Positions 6,447-13,276 of a stretch of 18,839 bases of DNA are shown here, in pieces. A program made the translations under genes and the position numbers. Position 1 is the first letter of the stretch. Each line of letters opens with the position of its first letter. This stretch comes from DASSHC01 sp035693105 (GTDB lineage: Bacteria > Chloroflexota > Chloroflexia > Thermomicrobiales > Thermomicrobiaceae). Location: the NCBI GenBank assembly GCA_035693105.1, contig DASSHC010000074.1, forward strand, positions 1-18,839, read 5' to 3'. Under the pieces are notes generated by a model that was not told the origin of the DNA, made no database searches, and worked only from the letters and a program-made list of their open reading frames with translations.

Positions 6447-6947
6447 CTACGCCGCGACCGCCAGCGCCGGCTCACGCGCCGCCAGCAGCTCGCGGGCGGC
6501 GGTGGCCAGCTTAGCCTCGCTGACGTCGCCGAAGCGATAGAGGCGGCGGATCTCGCCGCGCTCAGCGGACGCGATCAACTCCTCGGCCGAGCCGATGCCC
6601 AGCTCGACGTAGAGCCGTAGCGCGATGCGCGGGCCGATGCCGCGCACCTCCATTAGCCGCACCATCTCCGGCGGCAGGCTGGCGTAGAGGTCGCGGTAGA
6701 ACTGCATCTCGCCCTGGACGAAGAGCTCGCCCAGCTTGCGGCGCAGCGAGGCGCCGAGCAGGGGCAGCGCCAGCTCGCCCTCCGGCGTCAGATACTCGCC
6801 GGCCGGGCGGCGCAGGCGCAGCAGCAGTTGCGCCGCGCGGCGGTAGGCGCGCACGCGGTAGGGATTCCCGGCCAGCATCTCGATGACCGAGGCGATGTTC
6901 AGCAGGATCAAGGCGGCTTCGTGGTTGGTGACTTCTGGCTTCTGCAT
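6447..6947 (-). CDS. stand-alone PolX-type helix-hairpin-helix domain protein
   Basis: This 166-residue protein matches the N-terminal region of bacterial family X DNA polymerases: NHEAALILLNIASVIEMLAGNPYRVRAYRRAA (8-39) is the 8-kDa-like helical domain. It is followed by a degenerate first HhH (about 60-80) and a clear HhH MEVRGIGPRIALRLYVELGI (99-118); a third, weaker one lies near 136-155. The polymerase palm/fingers and the C-terminal PHP domain normally following are absent, so DNA binding without polymerisation is the likeliest property. ATG at 6947 is chosen because GGAG sits 6 bases upstream; a TTG at 6980 falls on the -10 box and cannot be the start. Its role (repair accessory, competitor or remnant) is not known. 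It is convergent with the methyltransferase gene. Confidence 0.8.
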   Translation of the reverse strand: MQKPEVTNHEAALILLNIASVIEMLAGNPYRVRAYRRAAQLLLRLRRPAGEYLTPEGELALPLLGASLRRKLGELFVQGEMQFYRDLYASLPPEMVRLMEVRGIGPRIALRLYVELGIGSAEELIASAERGEIRRLYRFGDVSEAKLATAARELLAAREPALAVAA

Positions 6948-6979
6948 GTCGTGCTCCATTGATGCCAACAGTTGTCCCA

Positions 6980-6988
6980 AGTATACCA
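6980..6988 (-). promoter_or_regulatory. extended -10 box for the HhH gene
   Basis: TGGTATACT on the minus strand is an excellent extended -10 (TGn-TATACT). It lies about 33 bases before the chosen ATG and overlaps the codon of an alternative TTG start, helping to exclude that start. Confidence 0.6.
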
Positions 6989-7015
6989 GTTATGTTGAGT
7001 TGGCGCCGAAAATTC

Positions 7016-7044
7016 TTGACACGTTGGCGCCCAAACGGTATCCT
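7016..7044 (+). promoter_or_regulatory. promoter of tRNA-Glu
   Basis: TTGACA (7016-7021) and TATCCT (7039-7044) are separated by exactly 17 bp, with the tRNA 5' end 20 bases downstream. This is one of the clearest consensus-type promoters in the window. Confidence 0.8.
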
Positions 7045-7064
7045 TTGGGTCGTCGCCGCGACGT

Positions 7065-7138
7065 GGCGCATTCGTCTAGCGGCCTAGGACACCGCCCTCT
7101 CAAGGCGGAGATCACGGGTTCGAATCCCGTATGCGCTA
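7065..7138 (+). tRNA. tRNA-Glu (anticodon CTC)
   Basis: This is a complete cloverleaf. The acceptor stem is GGCGCAT/ATGCGCT (with a G-U first pair), the D arm is TCGTCTAGCGGCCTAGGAC, and the anticodon stem CCGCC/GGCGG encloses loop CTCTCAA with anticodon CTC (codon GAG). The T arm contains GGTTCGAATCC. CCA is not encoded. A consensus promoter precedes it and a hairpin terminator follows. Confidence 0.97.
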
Positions 7139-7148
7139 CTCAAGGAAA

Positions 7149-7176
7149 GCGCCCCGGTCGGAATGACCGGGGCGTT
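7149..7176 (+). terminator. terminator hairpin after tRNA-Glu
   Basis: CGCCCCGGTC (7150-7159) pairs perfectly with GACCGGGGCG (7165-7174) around loop GGAAT. The downstream tract TTGTG is poor in T, so termination may be partly hairpin-driven, but position right after the tRNA supports the call. Confidence 0.65.
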
Positions 7177-7191
7177 GTGCTACCCAAATGC

Positions 7192-7385
7192 GGGGGCAAG
7201 TTTGCAACTCGCCCCTACCTGATGGGCACCGGTTTCGTCCTGTAGGGGCAGACCCCTGTATCTGCCCTCGTGGCCTGCCGCCAGGACCGTCGTTCGCCAC
7301 CCACCTTCCCCGCGCCCCCGCCGCCGAAGTGCAAGGCAACAAGGGCGGCCACGGAGGGCCGCCTCTACAAGGCACATGTCTGGGG
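7192..7385. repeat. mosaic of short hairpin repeats
   Basis: Three small palindromes lie close together in the 285-bp gene-free stretch between the tRNA and the next stop codon. GGGGCAAGTT/AACTCGCCCC (7193-7202 with 7206-7215) is the first. GGGCAGA/TCTGCCC lies within 7246-7266, preceded by TGTAGG. GGCGGCC/GGCCGCC lies near 7345-7365 and is followed by CTCTACAA. The flanking TGTAGGGGC and GCCCCTAC ends are typical of miniature repeats dispersed in many GC-rich genomes. No convincing protein is encoded here on either strand. Confidence 0.6.
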
Positions 7386-7423
7386 GCCGGGGGTGGGGGA
7401 ATCCCGCCGGTGCAACCAGCCGC

Positions 7424-9055
7424 CTAATACCCCAGCGCCGCGCCCTCGACGCGCGGATCGGAGCCGCCGGAGAGGACGCCGCTGTCTGGGTCGCGCCCGA
7501 TCAACTGCGCCGCACCGCCGCCGTCCCAGGCGCCCAGCACCATCACCCGGTGGCCGCGCTGGCGCAGCGCCTCCACCGTCTCCAGGCCGACGCGCTCCTC
7601 CACCCGCAGCACGAAGTCGTTGGGCAGGGACAGCGGGTCGGTGCCGGGGAAGCTCGTCCAGCGCGGCGACTCGACCGCCTCCTGCTCGTTCTGGCTGAAA
7701 TCGATCAGGTTCGTCACGGCTTGCATGTTCCACTGCGGCTGGCCATCGCCACCGGGCGTGCCGCCGACCCAGCGTAGCGCGCCCTGCTGGGTCACCAGAT
7801 AGCAATTGAGCGTGTGCATGGTGCGCTTGCCCGGCGCGAAGATGTTGGGGTGGCCCGCTTCCAGCGTGAAGCCGCGCCCGGCCCGGTTGTTGAGCACCAC
7901 GCCAGTGTCGCCGGCGATCACCCGGCTGCCGAAGTCGGACGAGACGCTGTGGATCAGCGAGACGCCGTTGCCGTGGCGGTCGATGACGCAGAGGTAGGTC
8001 GTGTCGCCGATGCGCTCGGGGATACGCCCGGCGCCCACCTGCTCGCGCGCCTGCGCCATGTCGATCTGGCGGAAGCGGTCGCGCGCGAACTCGGTGGAGA
8101 GGATGACGTCGAGCGGCGTGTGCACGAAGTTCGGATCGCCGCAGTAGGCCAGCCGGTCGGCATAGGCCAGCTTCTTGGTCTCGGCCATCAGGTGGATCGC
8201 GTCGGGCGAATTGTGCCCCAACCCGGCCAGGTCGGCGTTCTCCAAGATATTCAGCTCCTCCAGCATGATGAGCCCCTGGCTAGGCGGCTGGGTCTGATAT
8301 ACGGTGTAGCCGCGGTAGTCGACCGAGGGCGGGCTGTAGACGTCGGAGCGGTGCTCGGCGAAGTCCTCGTAGGAGAGGAAGCCGCCATGCTGCGCCAGGA
8401 ACGCGGTGATCGCGCGCGCGATCGAGCCCTGGTAGAAGGCCTCGGGGCCGCCGTCGGCCACCGCGCTCAGCGTGCGCGCCAGGTTCGGGTTGCGCAAAAC
8501 CTCGCCGGGCCGCGGCGGCCGGCCATTTGGCAGGAAGACCGCCGCCGAAGTCGGCCACTCGCGCAGCCCGTTGGCGGCGTTGGCGATGTGGTTGGCCAAC
8601 CCCTGGGTGATCGGGAAGCCCTGGTCGGCCGCGCGGATGGCGGGGGCGAAGAGCTCCTCGGCCGGCATCGAGCCGAAGCGATCGAGCCCGGCGAAGAGCG
8701 CGTCAACGTCACCGGGGACCGAGACCGAGTGCGGCCCGCGGTAGGGCATCTTCTCGAAGCCCTGCTCGCGGAAGTAGTCGACGTCGCAGCCGCGGGCGGC
8801 GATCCCCGAGCCGTTGATCCCGGTGACTTCCCCGCTCTTGGCGTCGAAGTAGAGGATGAAGGCGTCGCCGCCGAGGCCGCACATCTGCGGCAGCGTGACG
8901 CCGGTCACCAGCGCTGCTGCCACGGCGGCGTCCATGGCGTTGCCGTCGCGCTGCAGAACCTCCAGCCCGGCGGCGGTCGCCAGCGCGTCCGCGGTCGCTA
9001 CCACCCCATTGAGCGCCCGCACCAGCGGACGCCGCGTCGCCACACTCGAAGCCAC
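7424..9055 (-). CDS. gamma-glutamyltransferase-family Ntn hydrolase, non-secreted
   Basis: The 543-residue proenzyme matches the GGT family across its length: GNAMDAAVAAAL (38-49), LPQMCGLGGDAFILYFD (55-71), QTQPPSQGLIMLEELNILE (254-272) and the autoprocessing site DTTYLCVIDRHGNGVSLI (351-368). The nucleophile is Thr352, the new N-terminus of the small subunit. FGSRVIAGDTGVVLNNRAG and the GG-containing GTPGGDGQPQW block follow. No signal peptide is visible, unlike periplasmic GGTs. The GRETAP segment, whose Arg binds the glutamate alpha-carboxylate in classical GGTs, reads GSGIAARG here. The substrate may therefore not be glutathione; acylase- or amidohydrolase-like activity is an alternative. 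The open frame extends upstream to 9523, but GTG at 9055 with AGGAGG 10 bases before it is the natural start, and a -10 box lies at 9093-9098. Confidence 0.9.
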   Translation of the reverse strand: MASSVATRRPLVRALNGVVATADALATAAGLEVLQRDGNAMDAAVAAALVTGVTLPQMCGLGGDAFILYFDAKSGEVTGINGSGIAARGCDVDYFREQGFEKMPYRGPHSVSVPGDVDALFAGLDRFGSMPAEELFAPAIRAADQGFPITQGLANHIANAANGLREWPTSAAVFLPNGRPPRPGEVLRNPNLARTLSAVADGGPEAFYQGSIARAITAFLAQHGGFLSYEDFAEHRSDVYSPPSVDYRGYTVYQTQPPSQGLIMLEELNILENADLAGLGHNSPDAIHLMAETKKLAYADRLAYCGDPNFVHTPLDVILSTEFARDRFRQIDMAQAREQVGAGRIPERIGDTTYLCVIDRHGNGVSLIHSVSSDFGSRVIAGDTGVVLNNRAGRGFTLEAGHPNIFAPGKRTMHTLNCYLVTQQGALRWVGGTPGGDGQPQWNMQAVTNLIDFSQNEQEAVESPRWTSFPGTDPLSLPNDFVLRVEERVGLETVEALRQRGHRVMVLGAWDGGGAAQLIGRDPDSGVLSGGSDPRVEGAALGY

Positions 9056-9092
9056 GGTCGCTCTCCCTCCTGATTGCCACGACACCGGCGTG

Positions 9093-9098
9093 ACTCTA
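9093..9098 (-). promoter_or_regulatory. -10-like box upstream of the GGT-family gene
   Basis: The 12-mer GCGGTAGAGTCA on the minus strand (9102-9091) contains TAGAGT about 38 bases before the start. The identical 12-mer precedes the next gene at 9693-9682, at a similar distance from its start. No -35 is evident. Confidence 0.45.
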
Positions 9099-9141
9099 CC
9101 GCACTCCGGCGCGCTTGTCGTGTCACCGGGAGAACGCGAGC

Positions 9142-9642
9142 TTAGACCGGGCTGGGGTAGAGCGCGTGGAAGGCCGGGATCTCGGCGTACAGCTCGGCTT
9201 GCAGCGCCGCCAGCATCTGGCGCAGGTGGTCCAGGTCGTGGTAGGCCCACTCGACCACGTGCTCGCCCAGGCTGACCTCGCCGAAGCGGGCGTGGCGCCC
9301 GGTCTGGCTCAGTTGCTCGGGGCGCACCGAGCGGAACAGCCCCAGGTTGCGCTGTCGCGCCGCCTCCCAGGCGTCGAACATGGCGCGCGGCGTCCGCGGC
9401 ACCTCGACCGGGTTCGACTTCGGGAACGGGGCGCCGCTCTGGTCGAGCATGGCTTGGATGCGCGGCCCGATGGTGCCCGCCTCGGCCTGCACCATGTGCG
9501 CCAGCACGTCGCGCACCGACCACTGATCCTCGGCCGGACGGCGCTCCAGCGCCTCTTCCGGCAGGCCGCTCACCAGCGCGCGCAGCACGCCCGGCGTCGT
9601 CTGCATGATCTCGATCGCCCGCTCATAGCTCGTCATCGCCAC
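9142..9642 (-). CDS. DinB-superfamily protein (metal-binding four-helix bundle)
   Basis: The product (166 residues from the GTG at 9642) has the DinB/YfiT-type pattern. An early helix contains QWSVRDVLAHMVQAEAG with His49. The late helix LGEHVVEWAYHDLDHLRQ has His135 and His139, which together with His49 form the usual three-His metal site. The family includes thiol-dependent S-transferases (bacillithiol, mycothiol) and many uncharacterised stress proteins; the cofactor here is unknown. GTG at 9642 is preferred because GGGAGG lies 10 bases upstream, while the ATG two codons later is too far and an upstream GTG overlaps the binding site. It is preceded by the same -10-containing 12-mer as the GGT-family gene, so the two are probably separate, similarly controlled units. 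Confidence 0.82.
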   Translation of the reverse strand: MAMTSYERAIEIMQTTPGVLRALVSGLPEEALERRPAEDQWSVRDVLAHMVQAEAGTIGPRIQAMLDQSGAPFPKSNPVEVPRTPRAMFDAWEAARQRNLGLFRSVRPEQLSQTGRHARFGEVSLGEHVVEWAYHDLDHLRQMLAALQAELYAEIPAFHALYPSPV

Positions 9643-9683
9643 GGCTTGATTCCCTCCCGTCGACACACCGGCTCGTTGGGCTG

Positions 9684-9689
9684 ACTCTA
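9684..9689 (-). promoter_or_regulatory. -10-like box upstream of the DinB gene
   Basis: TAGAGT on the minus strand lies in GCGGTAGAGTCA, identical over 12 bases to the box before the GGT-family gene, about 42 bases upstream of the GTG start. No -35 is evident. Confidence 0.45.
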
Positions 9690-9709
9690 CCGCGTCGCAC
9701 CCGGCGCCG

Positions 9710-10297
9710 CTACACGAGGCTCAGGACATACTGCTCGACCAGGGGGTCGTCCAGGATCATGCCGATTGCGGTCCAGACCAGGATCGCCGCGCCCAACCAG
9801 ACCAGCCAGGGGAGACGATTCATCAGCCGGGCCACCAGGCCCGAGCCGAGCAGCAGGATCGGGACGCTCAGCGCCAGCCCGAAGAGGAGCAGAAGCAGGC
9901 TGCCGTGTGCGGCCCCGCCGACAGCCAGCATGTTATCCAGGCTCATCACCACGTCGGCCAGGACGATCGTGCGGATCGCGGCCATCATGCCGGAGGCCTC
10001 GGCGCCGGACGCGTGCTTCTCGGACTCGTCCTCACCGCGCACCAGCCGAAACGCGATCCAGAGGAGGAGCAGCCCGCCGAACGCCATCAGGAGCGGCACG
10101 CCCAGCAGCAGCGCGGCGGCCGCGGTGAAGATGATCCGCAGCACCACCGCGCCGGCCCCACCGAAGATGATCGCGCGCCGCCGCTGCTCGCCTGGGAGAC
10201 GCCGGGTCGCCATGCCGATGACGACGGCGTTGTCGCCGCTCAGCACCAGGTCGAGCAGGACGATGCTGAGTACGCGGCTGACGATCTCCCAATCCAC
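9710..10297 (-). CDS. TerC-family integral membrane protein (YjbE type)
   Basis: The 195-residue product is almost entirely membrane-embedded, with about six to seven hydrophobic segments. It carries the two diagnostic acidic motifs of TerC proteins, LSGDNAVVIG (19-28) and MSLDNMLAVGG (118-128). Members of this family (YkoY, YceF, MeeF, Alx) export or handle Mn2+ and assist metalation of secreted enzymes; tellurium resistance is the historical name. A polar, acidic loop (about 88-104) separates the halves. The start is GTG at 10297 because AGGAG is 5 bases upstream and the family typically begins M-D-W; the frame continues to 10336. I looked for a yybP-ykoY Mn riboswitch upstream, but the leader is too short. 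Confidence 0.9.
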   Translation of the reverse strand: MDWEIVSRVLSIVLLDLVLSGDNAVVIGMATRRLPGEQRRRAIIFGGAGAVVLRIIFTAAAALLLGVPLLMAFGGLLLLWIAFRLVRGEDESEKHASGAEASGMMAAIRTIVLADVVMSLDNMLAVGGAAHGSLLLLLFGLALSVPILLLGSGLVARLMNRLPWLVWLGAAILVWTAIGMILDDPLVEQYVLSLV

Positions 10298-10343
10298 GGG
10301 CACTCCTCTCACACGCGGCGAGCTAGCGGCTGACAACCTCAGC

Positions 10344-10352
10344 AGTGTACCA
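10344..10352 (-). promoter_or_regulatory. extended -10 box for the TerC gene
   Basis: TGGTACACT on the minus strand is an extended -10 (TGn-TACACT) about 47 bases before the GTG start. TTGCAT is present upstream but only 13 bp away, so it is not a normal -35. Confidence 0.5.
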
Positions 10353-10395
10353 CATTGCGGTTATGCAAAAGAGAACAAAGGTGAAGAACAGGCCG

Positions 10396-10431
10396 GCTGG
10401 GCCGGAAGCGCGATAGCACGCCCGGCCCAGC
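10396..10431 (-). terminator. hairpin downstream of the 86-residue protein gene
   Basis: GCTGGGCCGG (10396-10405) and CCGGCCCAGC (10422-10431) are perfect 10-bp complements with a 16-base loop. On the minus strand it lies 100 bases after the stop of the small membrane protein gene, followed by TGTTCTTC. Otherwise the 195-bp stretch before 10531 holds only a 10-mer AGTACGCGAT repeated 24 bp apart. Confidence 0.45.
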
Positions 10432-10531
10432 GCCTGGACGATCATGAGGCGGGTGGCGGCACGAGTACGCGATTCTGGCCGGCAAGCAGTACGCGATGGG
10501 GAAGCTCACACTCCGGTGCGCGCCGCCCGGC

Positions 10532-10792
10532 TCAGGTGCCGTGGGCGGGCGCCGCCTCACCAAAGCCGGTCGCGGCGCTCTCCGGCGCGCCCTGCTCGGC
10601 ATCTTCCGGGGGGAAGAGCCGCGCGTGGCTGATCCACTCCCAGGTCGCCGGATCGTCGGCGGCGCGTGGGCTCGGCCCACGCGAGACGAGTAAATAGATG
10701 GCGATCGGAACCACTACCCAGAAGAGGATCACGACGATCAGGCCGATCCAATCGACGAACGTCAAGGCGGCCCAACTCGGTCCATCAGCCAT
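10532..10792 (-). CDS. 86-residue single-pass membrane protein, function unknown
   Basis: I do not recognise a named family. ATG at 10792 has GGAGG 8 bases upstream and a consensus-type promoter about 95 bases away, so expression is likely. The protein has a short N-terminus (MADGPSWAALTF), one strong membrane segment (about 13-37, rich in I, V, L and aromatic residues, ending PIAIYLLVSRG), then a polar acidic tail with the sequence WEWISHARLFPPEDAE. The topology is probably C-terminus in the cytoplasm given the Arg after the membrane segment. It lies between the copper operon and the TerC gene, all minus strand, but has its own promoter. Small size and lack of motifs prevent a functional call. 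Confidence 0.75.
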   Translation of the reverse strand: MADGPSWAALTFVDWIGLIVVILFWVVVPIAIYLLVSRGPSPRAADDPATWEWISHARLFPPEDAEQGAPESAATGFGEAAPAHGT

Positions 10793-10884
10793 GGCGCATA
10801 CCTCCGATCCGTGGCTACGACGGAACGCTCAGCTCACTACGCTGCTCCATCCCCATCACGTCGATTCGCATACTCTGATCCACG

Positions 10885-10912
10885 AGATTACACTCCCCCG
10901 CGCGGATGTCAA
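10885..10912 (-). promoter_or_regulatory. promoter for the 86-residue membrane protein
   Basis: TTGACA (10912-10907) and TAATCT (10890-10885) on the minus strand are separated by 16 bp. The predicted leader is about 85 bases. I see no gene in the 249-bp stretch 10793-11041. Confidence 0.6.
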
Positions 10913-11041
10913 CCCGTTCGCGGGAAATTCGCCGTCAGGCTGCGCAGCATTGGCTATCGGCAACGCGGGATGGCGTGTGAGGACGGATTCCTCGACCGCG
11001 GGATCCAACGTGGAGCGGCACTCGATAAGGTGGGATGCCCC

Positions 11042-13276
11042 TCAGCTCCGGGTGGCCGAGCGGAGGTAGTTGATCAGATCCCAAATCTGAGTCGCGGCCA
11101 ACTGCTGCGTGAACGGCGGCATGGCGGTGTTGGGGATGCCGTTGCTGATCCAGTCGAAGAGCTGGCCGTCGGGGTGCGCACCGACGTGCTGCGTCAAATC
11201 GGCCGGCGGCGAGGTGAGGCCGGCGGCGTCGGGTCCGTCGCCGCGCAGGTCCGCGCCGTGGCAGCGGGCGCACTGCTGCTGGTACGCCGCATGGCCACGC
11301 GAGATCGAGTCGGACGTCGGCTGCACCGGGTTGAAGCTCGCGGCCGCCGCGCTCTCGCCGGCCCCCAGGGTCAGCGCCAGCGTGACCGCGCCGATCACGA
11401 GCAGCCCGGCCCCCGCCTCCAGCACCAGCCGCCGCGTCTCACGCGGGCCGCGGAAGCGCAGCCCCACCACCAGCAGCGCCATGCCCGCCGCGCTGATCAG
11501 CATCAGCAGCGCGGGCGTGTAGCCCTCGAAGCGACTGACCGGCTGGGGCGGCGCTGGAGTATAGGTCCGCCCAATCTCCAGCGTGCGCAGCGCGCCCCAG
11601 TCGTCGATATCCGGCGGGCGCACGATCAGGCGCACCTGCCACTGGCCGGCCACGCTCAGTTCGCTCCCCTGCGCCTCCCAGCGATCTCCGTCGCCGGCCG
11701 AGCGCGTCAGCGCAATCTCCCGCAGACCGTTGAGCTGGCTGCTGGAGACATCGAGAAGCACCTGGTAACTCTCCGGCAGTGGGCGGCCGTTCCGGGTCAC
11801 GTCGACGGTGTAGCGATTGAGCCCGACCGTGCCCGGGGTCAGCTGCACGACCGCGGCGATGCCGTCGTGGCCAAAGCGCATCAGCGGGTGATCGCTGGGC
11901 TGGCTGGTGACCTGCCGCCCGGTCGGCAGGCCCATCAGCACGCCGACCACCAGCAGAATCGCCACCCCAAAGGTCGCCTCGCCCAGCACAGTACGCGTGA
12001 AGCTGACGGCGGCCGAGGGCACGCGCAGCATCGCCGGGCCAACCACGACGAGGTTGTAGGAAGCCAACCCCAGCAGCGGGATCAGCAGGAGGAGCTTGAC
12101 GTCGAGCGCGTGCCCGTAGCGGGTGTCGCGCAGCGCCGCCCACGAGCCGACCTCCAGCCAGGCGGCGTAGAGGCCGGTCAGCACCAGCACCACGACCGCC
12201 GCCATGGCCACGGTCGAAAAGCGCTGGATGGCCGCGGCGTAGACCGGGCGGCGCGACTCGGCGGGGAGCGCCGAGTTGTGGATCAGTCCGGCCAGCAGCG
12301 CCAGCAGCCCGCCGATCCAAACCGCCGTACCGAGCAGGTGCAGCCAGTCGGCGCTGACCGCGGCCGGGCTGCCGGCAGCCTGCGCCGCCGCGTGGCTGAC
12401 CAGCGCGTAAGGGAGGAAGAGCCCGCCCGCCAGCACCACCGCCAGCCAGCGCCAGCGCCGGCCCCTGTTACTCCAGGCGGCCGGGCGCGACGCCAGCACG
12501 GCGGTCAGGAGCACCAGCGCGACGCGCGCCAGCCAGAACCAGCCGAAGCGTGTGCCGTGCGCGAAGTCGACGAGAGAACCGGGCGAGATCGTGCCGGCGG
12601 CGTGGCCCGCTTCGGCGGCCAGCAGCAGCACGCTCCCCACCAGCGCCACCGCCGCGCCGGCCAGCGCGAGGAGGCGCACGCGCGCGCCCACCGCCCCGAT
12701 CGCTAGCTCCGGCAGCCCGGCCACCGCCGGGCGCAGCACCAGCAGCCAGTTCAGCAGGGCGCCGGAGAGCGCCACCGCCCCGAGGATGCCGAGCCAGCGG
12801 CCGAGCGTGTCGAGCCAGCCGGCCGAGCCGCCGCTGCCGATCGTCACCGCGGGCGCGGCGGCCGGGCTCGGCAGACTGGCCGTTTTGCCGATGGTGAAGG
12901 GGATGTAGCCGGTCACCAGATGGCCATCGACCTTGGAGATGTTCTTCCACTGAAGCGTGTACGTGCCGTCCGGCAGGTTGGCCGGCAGGGGCAGAACCAG
13001 CGTGGTGGCGTCGCCGAGCCGGCTGGGCGGCGTCGACACCGGATGCCCGTCGGCGTCGAAGAGTTTCACCTCGCTATACTGCGGCTCGATCGGCTCGATG
13101 AAGGTCAGCACGGCCTCAGCCGGCGGGCTGGCGAGCACGCTGTTGGCTGCGGGCGTGCTCTTGGTCAGCAGCGCGTGCCCGGAGGCGCGCGGCGCGGCGA
13201 GCGCCAGCAGCAGCGCCGAGAGTAGGAGCGGAAGGAGCGCGAGAGCAAGCCGTCGTCGCGGAGCCCCCCGGGTCAT
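11042..13276 (-). CDS. CopC-CopD-cytochrome c fusion protein
   Basis: The 744-residue protein joins four modules. A signal peptide (1-33) ends ...ASG before His34. A CopC domain (34-130) follows, whose mature N-terminal His34 and Asp117/His119 (KVDGH) form the classical Cu(II) site; Met-rich Cu(I) ligands are missing. A CopD membrane domain (about 155-450, roughly eight helices) includes His295 and His313 (WLHLLGTAVWIGG). An Ig-like YtkA/FixH-type extracytoplasmic domain (about 468-575) is followed by two more helices (587-607, 619-637). The C-terminal c-type cytochrome (about 655-740) has haem site CARCH (Cys669, Cys672, His673) and probable axial Met719 (NTAMPPF). CopC-CopD (YcnJ-like) proteins import or handle copper, and a covalent electron carrier suggests a link to copper reduction or cytochrome oxidase supply. 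The start overlaps the upstream gene by 4 bp (ATGA). Confidence 0.9.
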   Translation of the reverse strand: MTRGAPRRRLALALLPLLLSALLLALAAPRASGHALLTKSTPAANSVLASPPAEAVLTFIEPIEPQYSEVKLFDADGHPVSTPPSRLGDATTLVLPLPANLPDGTYTLQWKNISKVDGHLVTGYIPFTIGKTASLPSPAAAPAVTIGSGGSAGWLDTLGRWLGILGAVALSGALLNWLLVLRPAVAGLPELAIGAVGARVRLLALAGAAVALVGSVLLLAAEAGHAAGTISPGSLVDFAHGTRFGWFWLARVALVLLTAVLASRPAAWSNRGRRWRWLAVVLAGGLFLPYALVSHAAAQAAGSPAAVSADWLHLLGTAVWIGGLLALLAGLIHNSALPAESRRPVYAAAIQRFSTVAMAAVVVLVLTGLYAAWLEVGSWAALRDTRYGHALDVKLLLLIPLLGLASYNLVVVGPAMLRVPSAAVSFTRTVLGEATFGVAILLVVGVLMGLPTGRQVTSQPSDHPLMRFGHDGIAAVVQLTPGTVGLNRYTVDVTRNGRPLPESYQVLLDVSSSQLNGLREIALTRSAGDGDRWEAQGSELSVAGQWQVRLIVRPPDIDDWGALRTLEIGRTYTPAPPQPVSRFEGYTPALLMLISAAGMALLVVGLRFRGPRETRRLVLEAGAGLLVIGAVTLALTLGAGESAAAASFNPVQPTSDSISRGHAAYQQQCARCHGADLRGDGPDAAGLTSPPADLTQHVGAHPDGQLFDWISNGIPNTAMPPFTQQLAATQIWDLINYLRSATRS

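Noticed and set aside
7814..9073. 419-residue plus-strand open frame opposite the GGT-family gene
   Set aside because: No domain signature and biased shadow composition.
9056..9523. upstream extension of the GGT-family frame to 9523
   Set aside because: The extension is Arg/Pro-rich antisense of the DinB gene; GTG at 9055 has AGGAGG and a -10 box in front of it.
10298..10400. possible yybP-ykoY manganese riboswitch before the TerC gene
   Set aside because: The leader after the extended -10 box is under 50 bases, too short for that RNA, and I see none of its conserved helices.
10811..12706. 631-residue plus-strand open frame opposite the CopC-CopD fusion
   Set aside because: Rich in Arg, Gln, His and Gly with no recognisable fold; the opposite strand encodes complete known domains.
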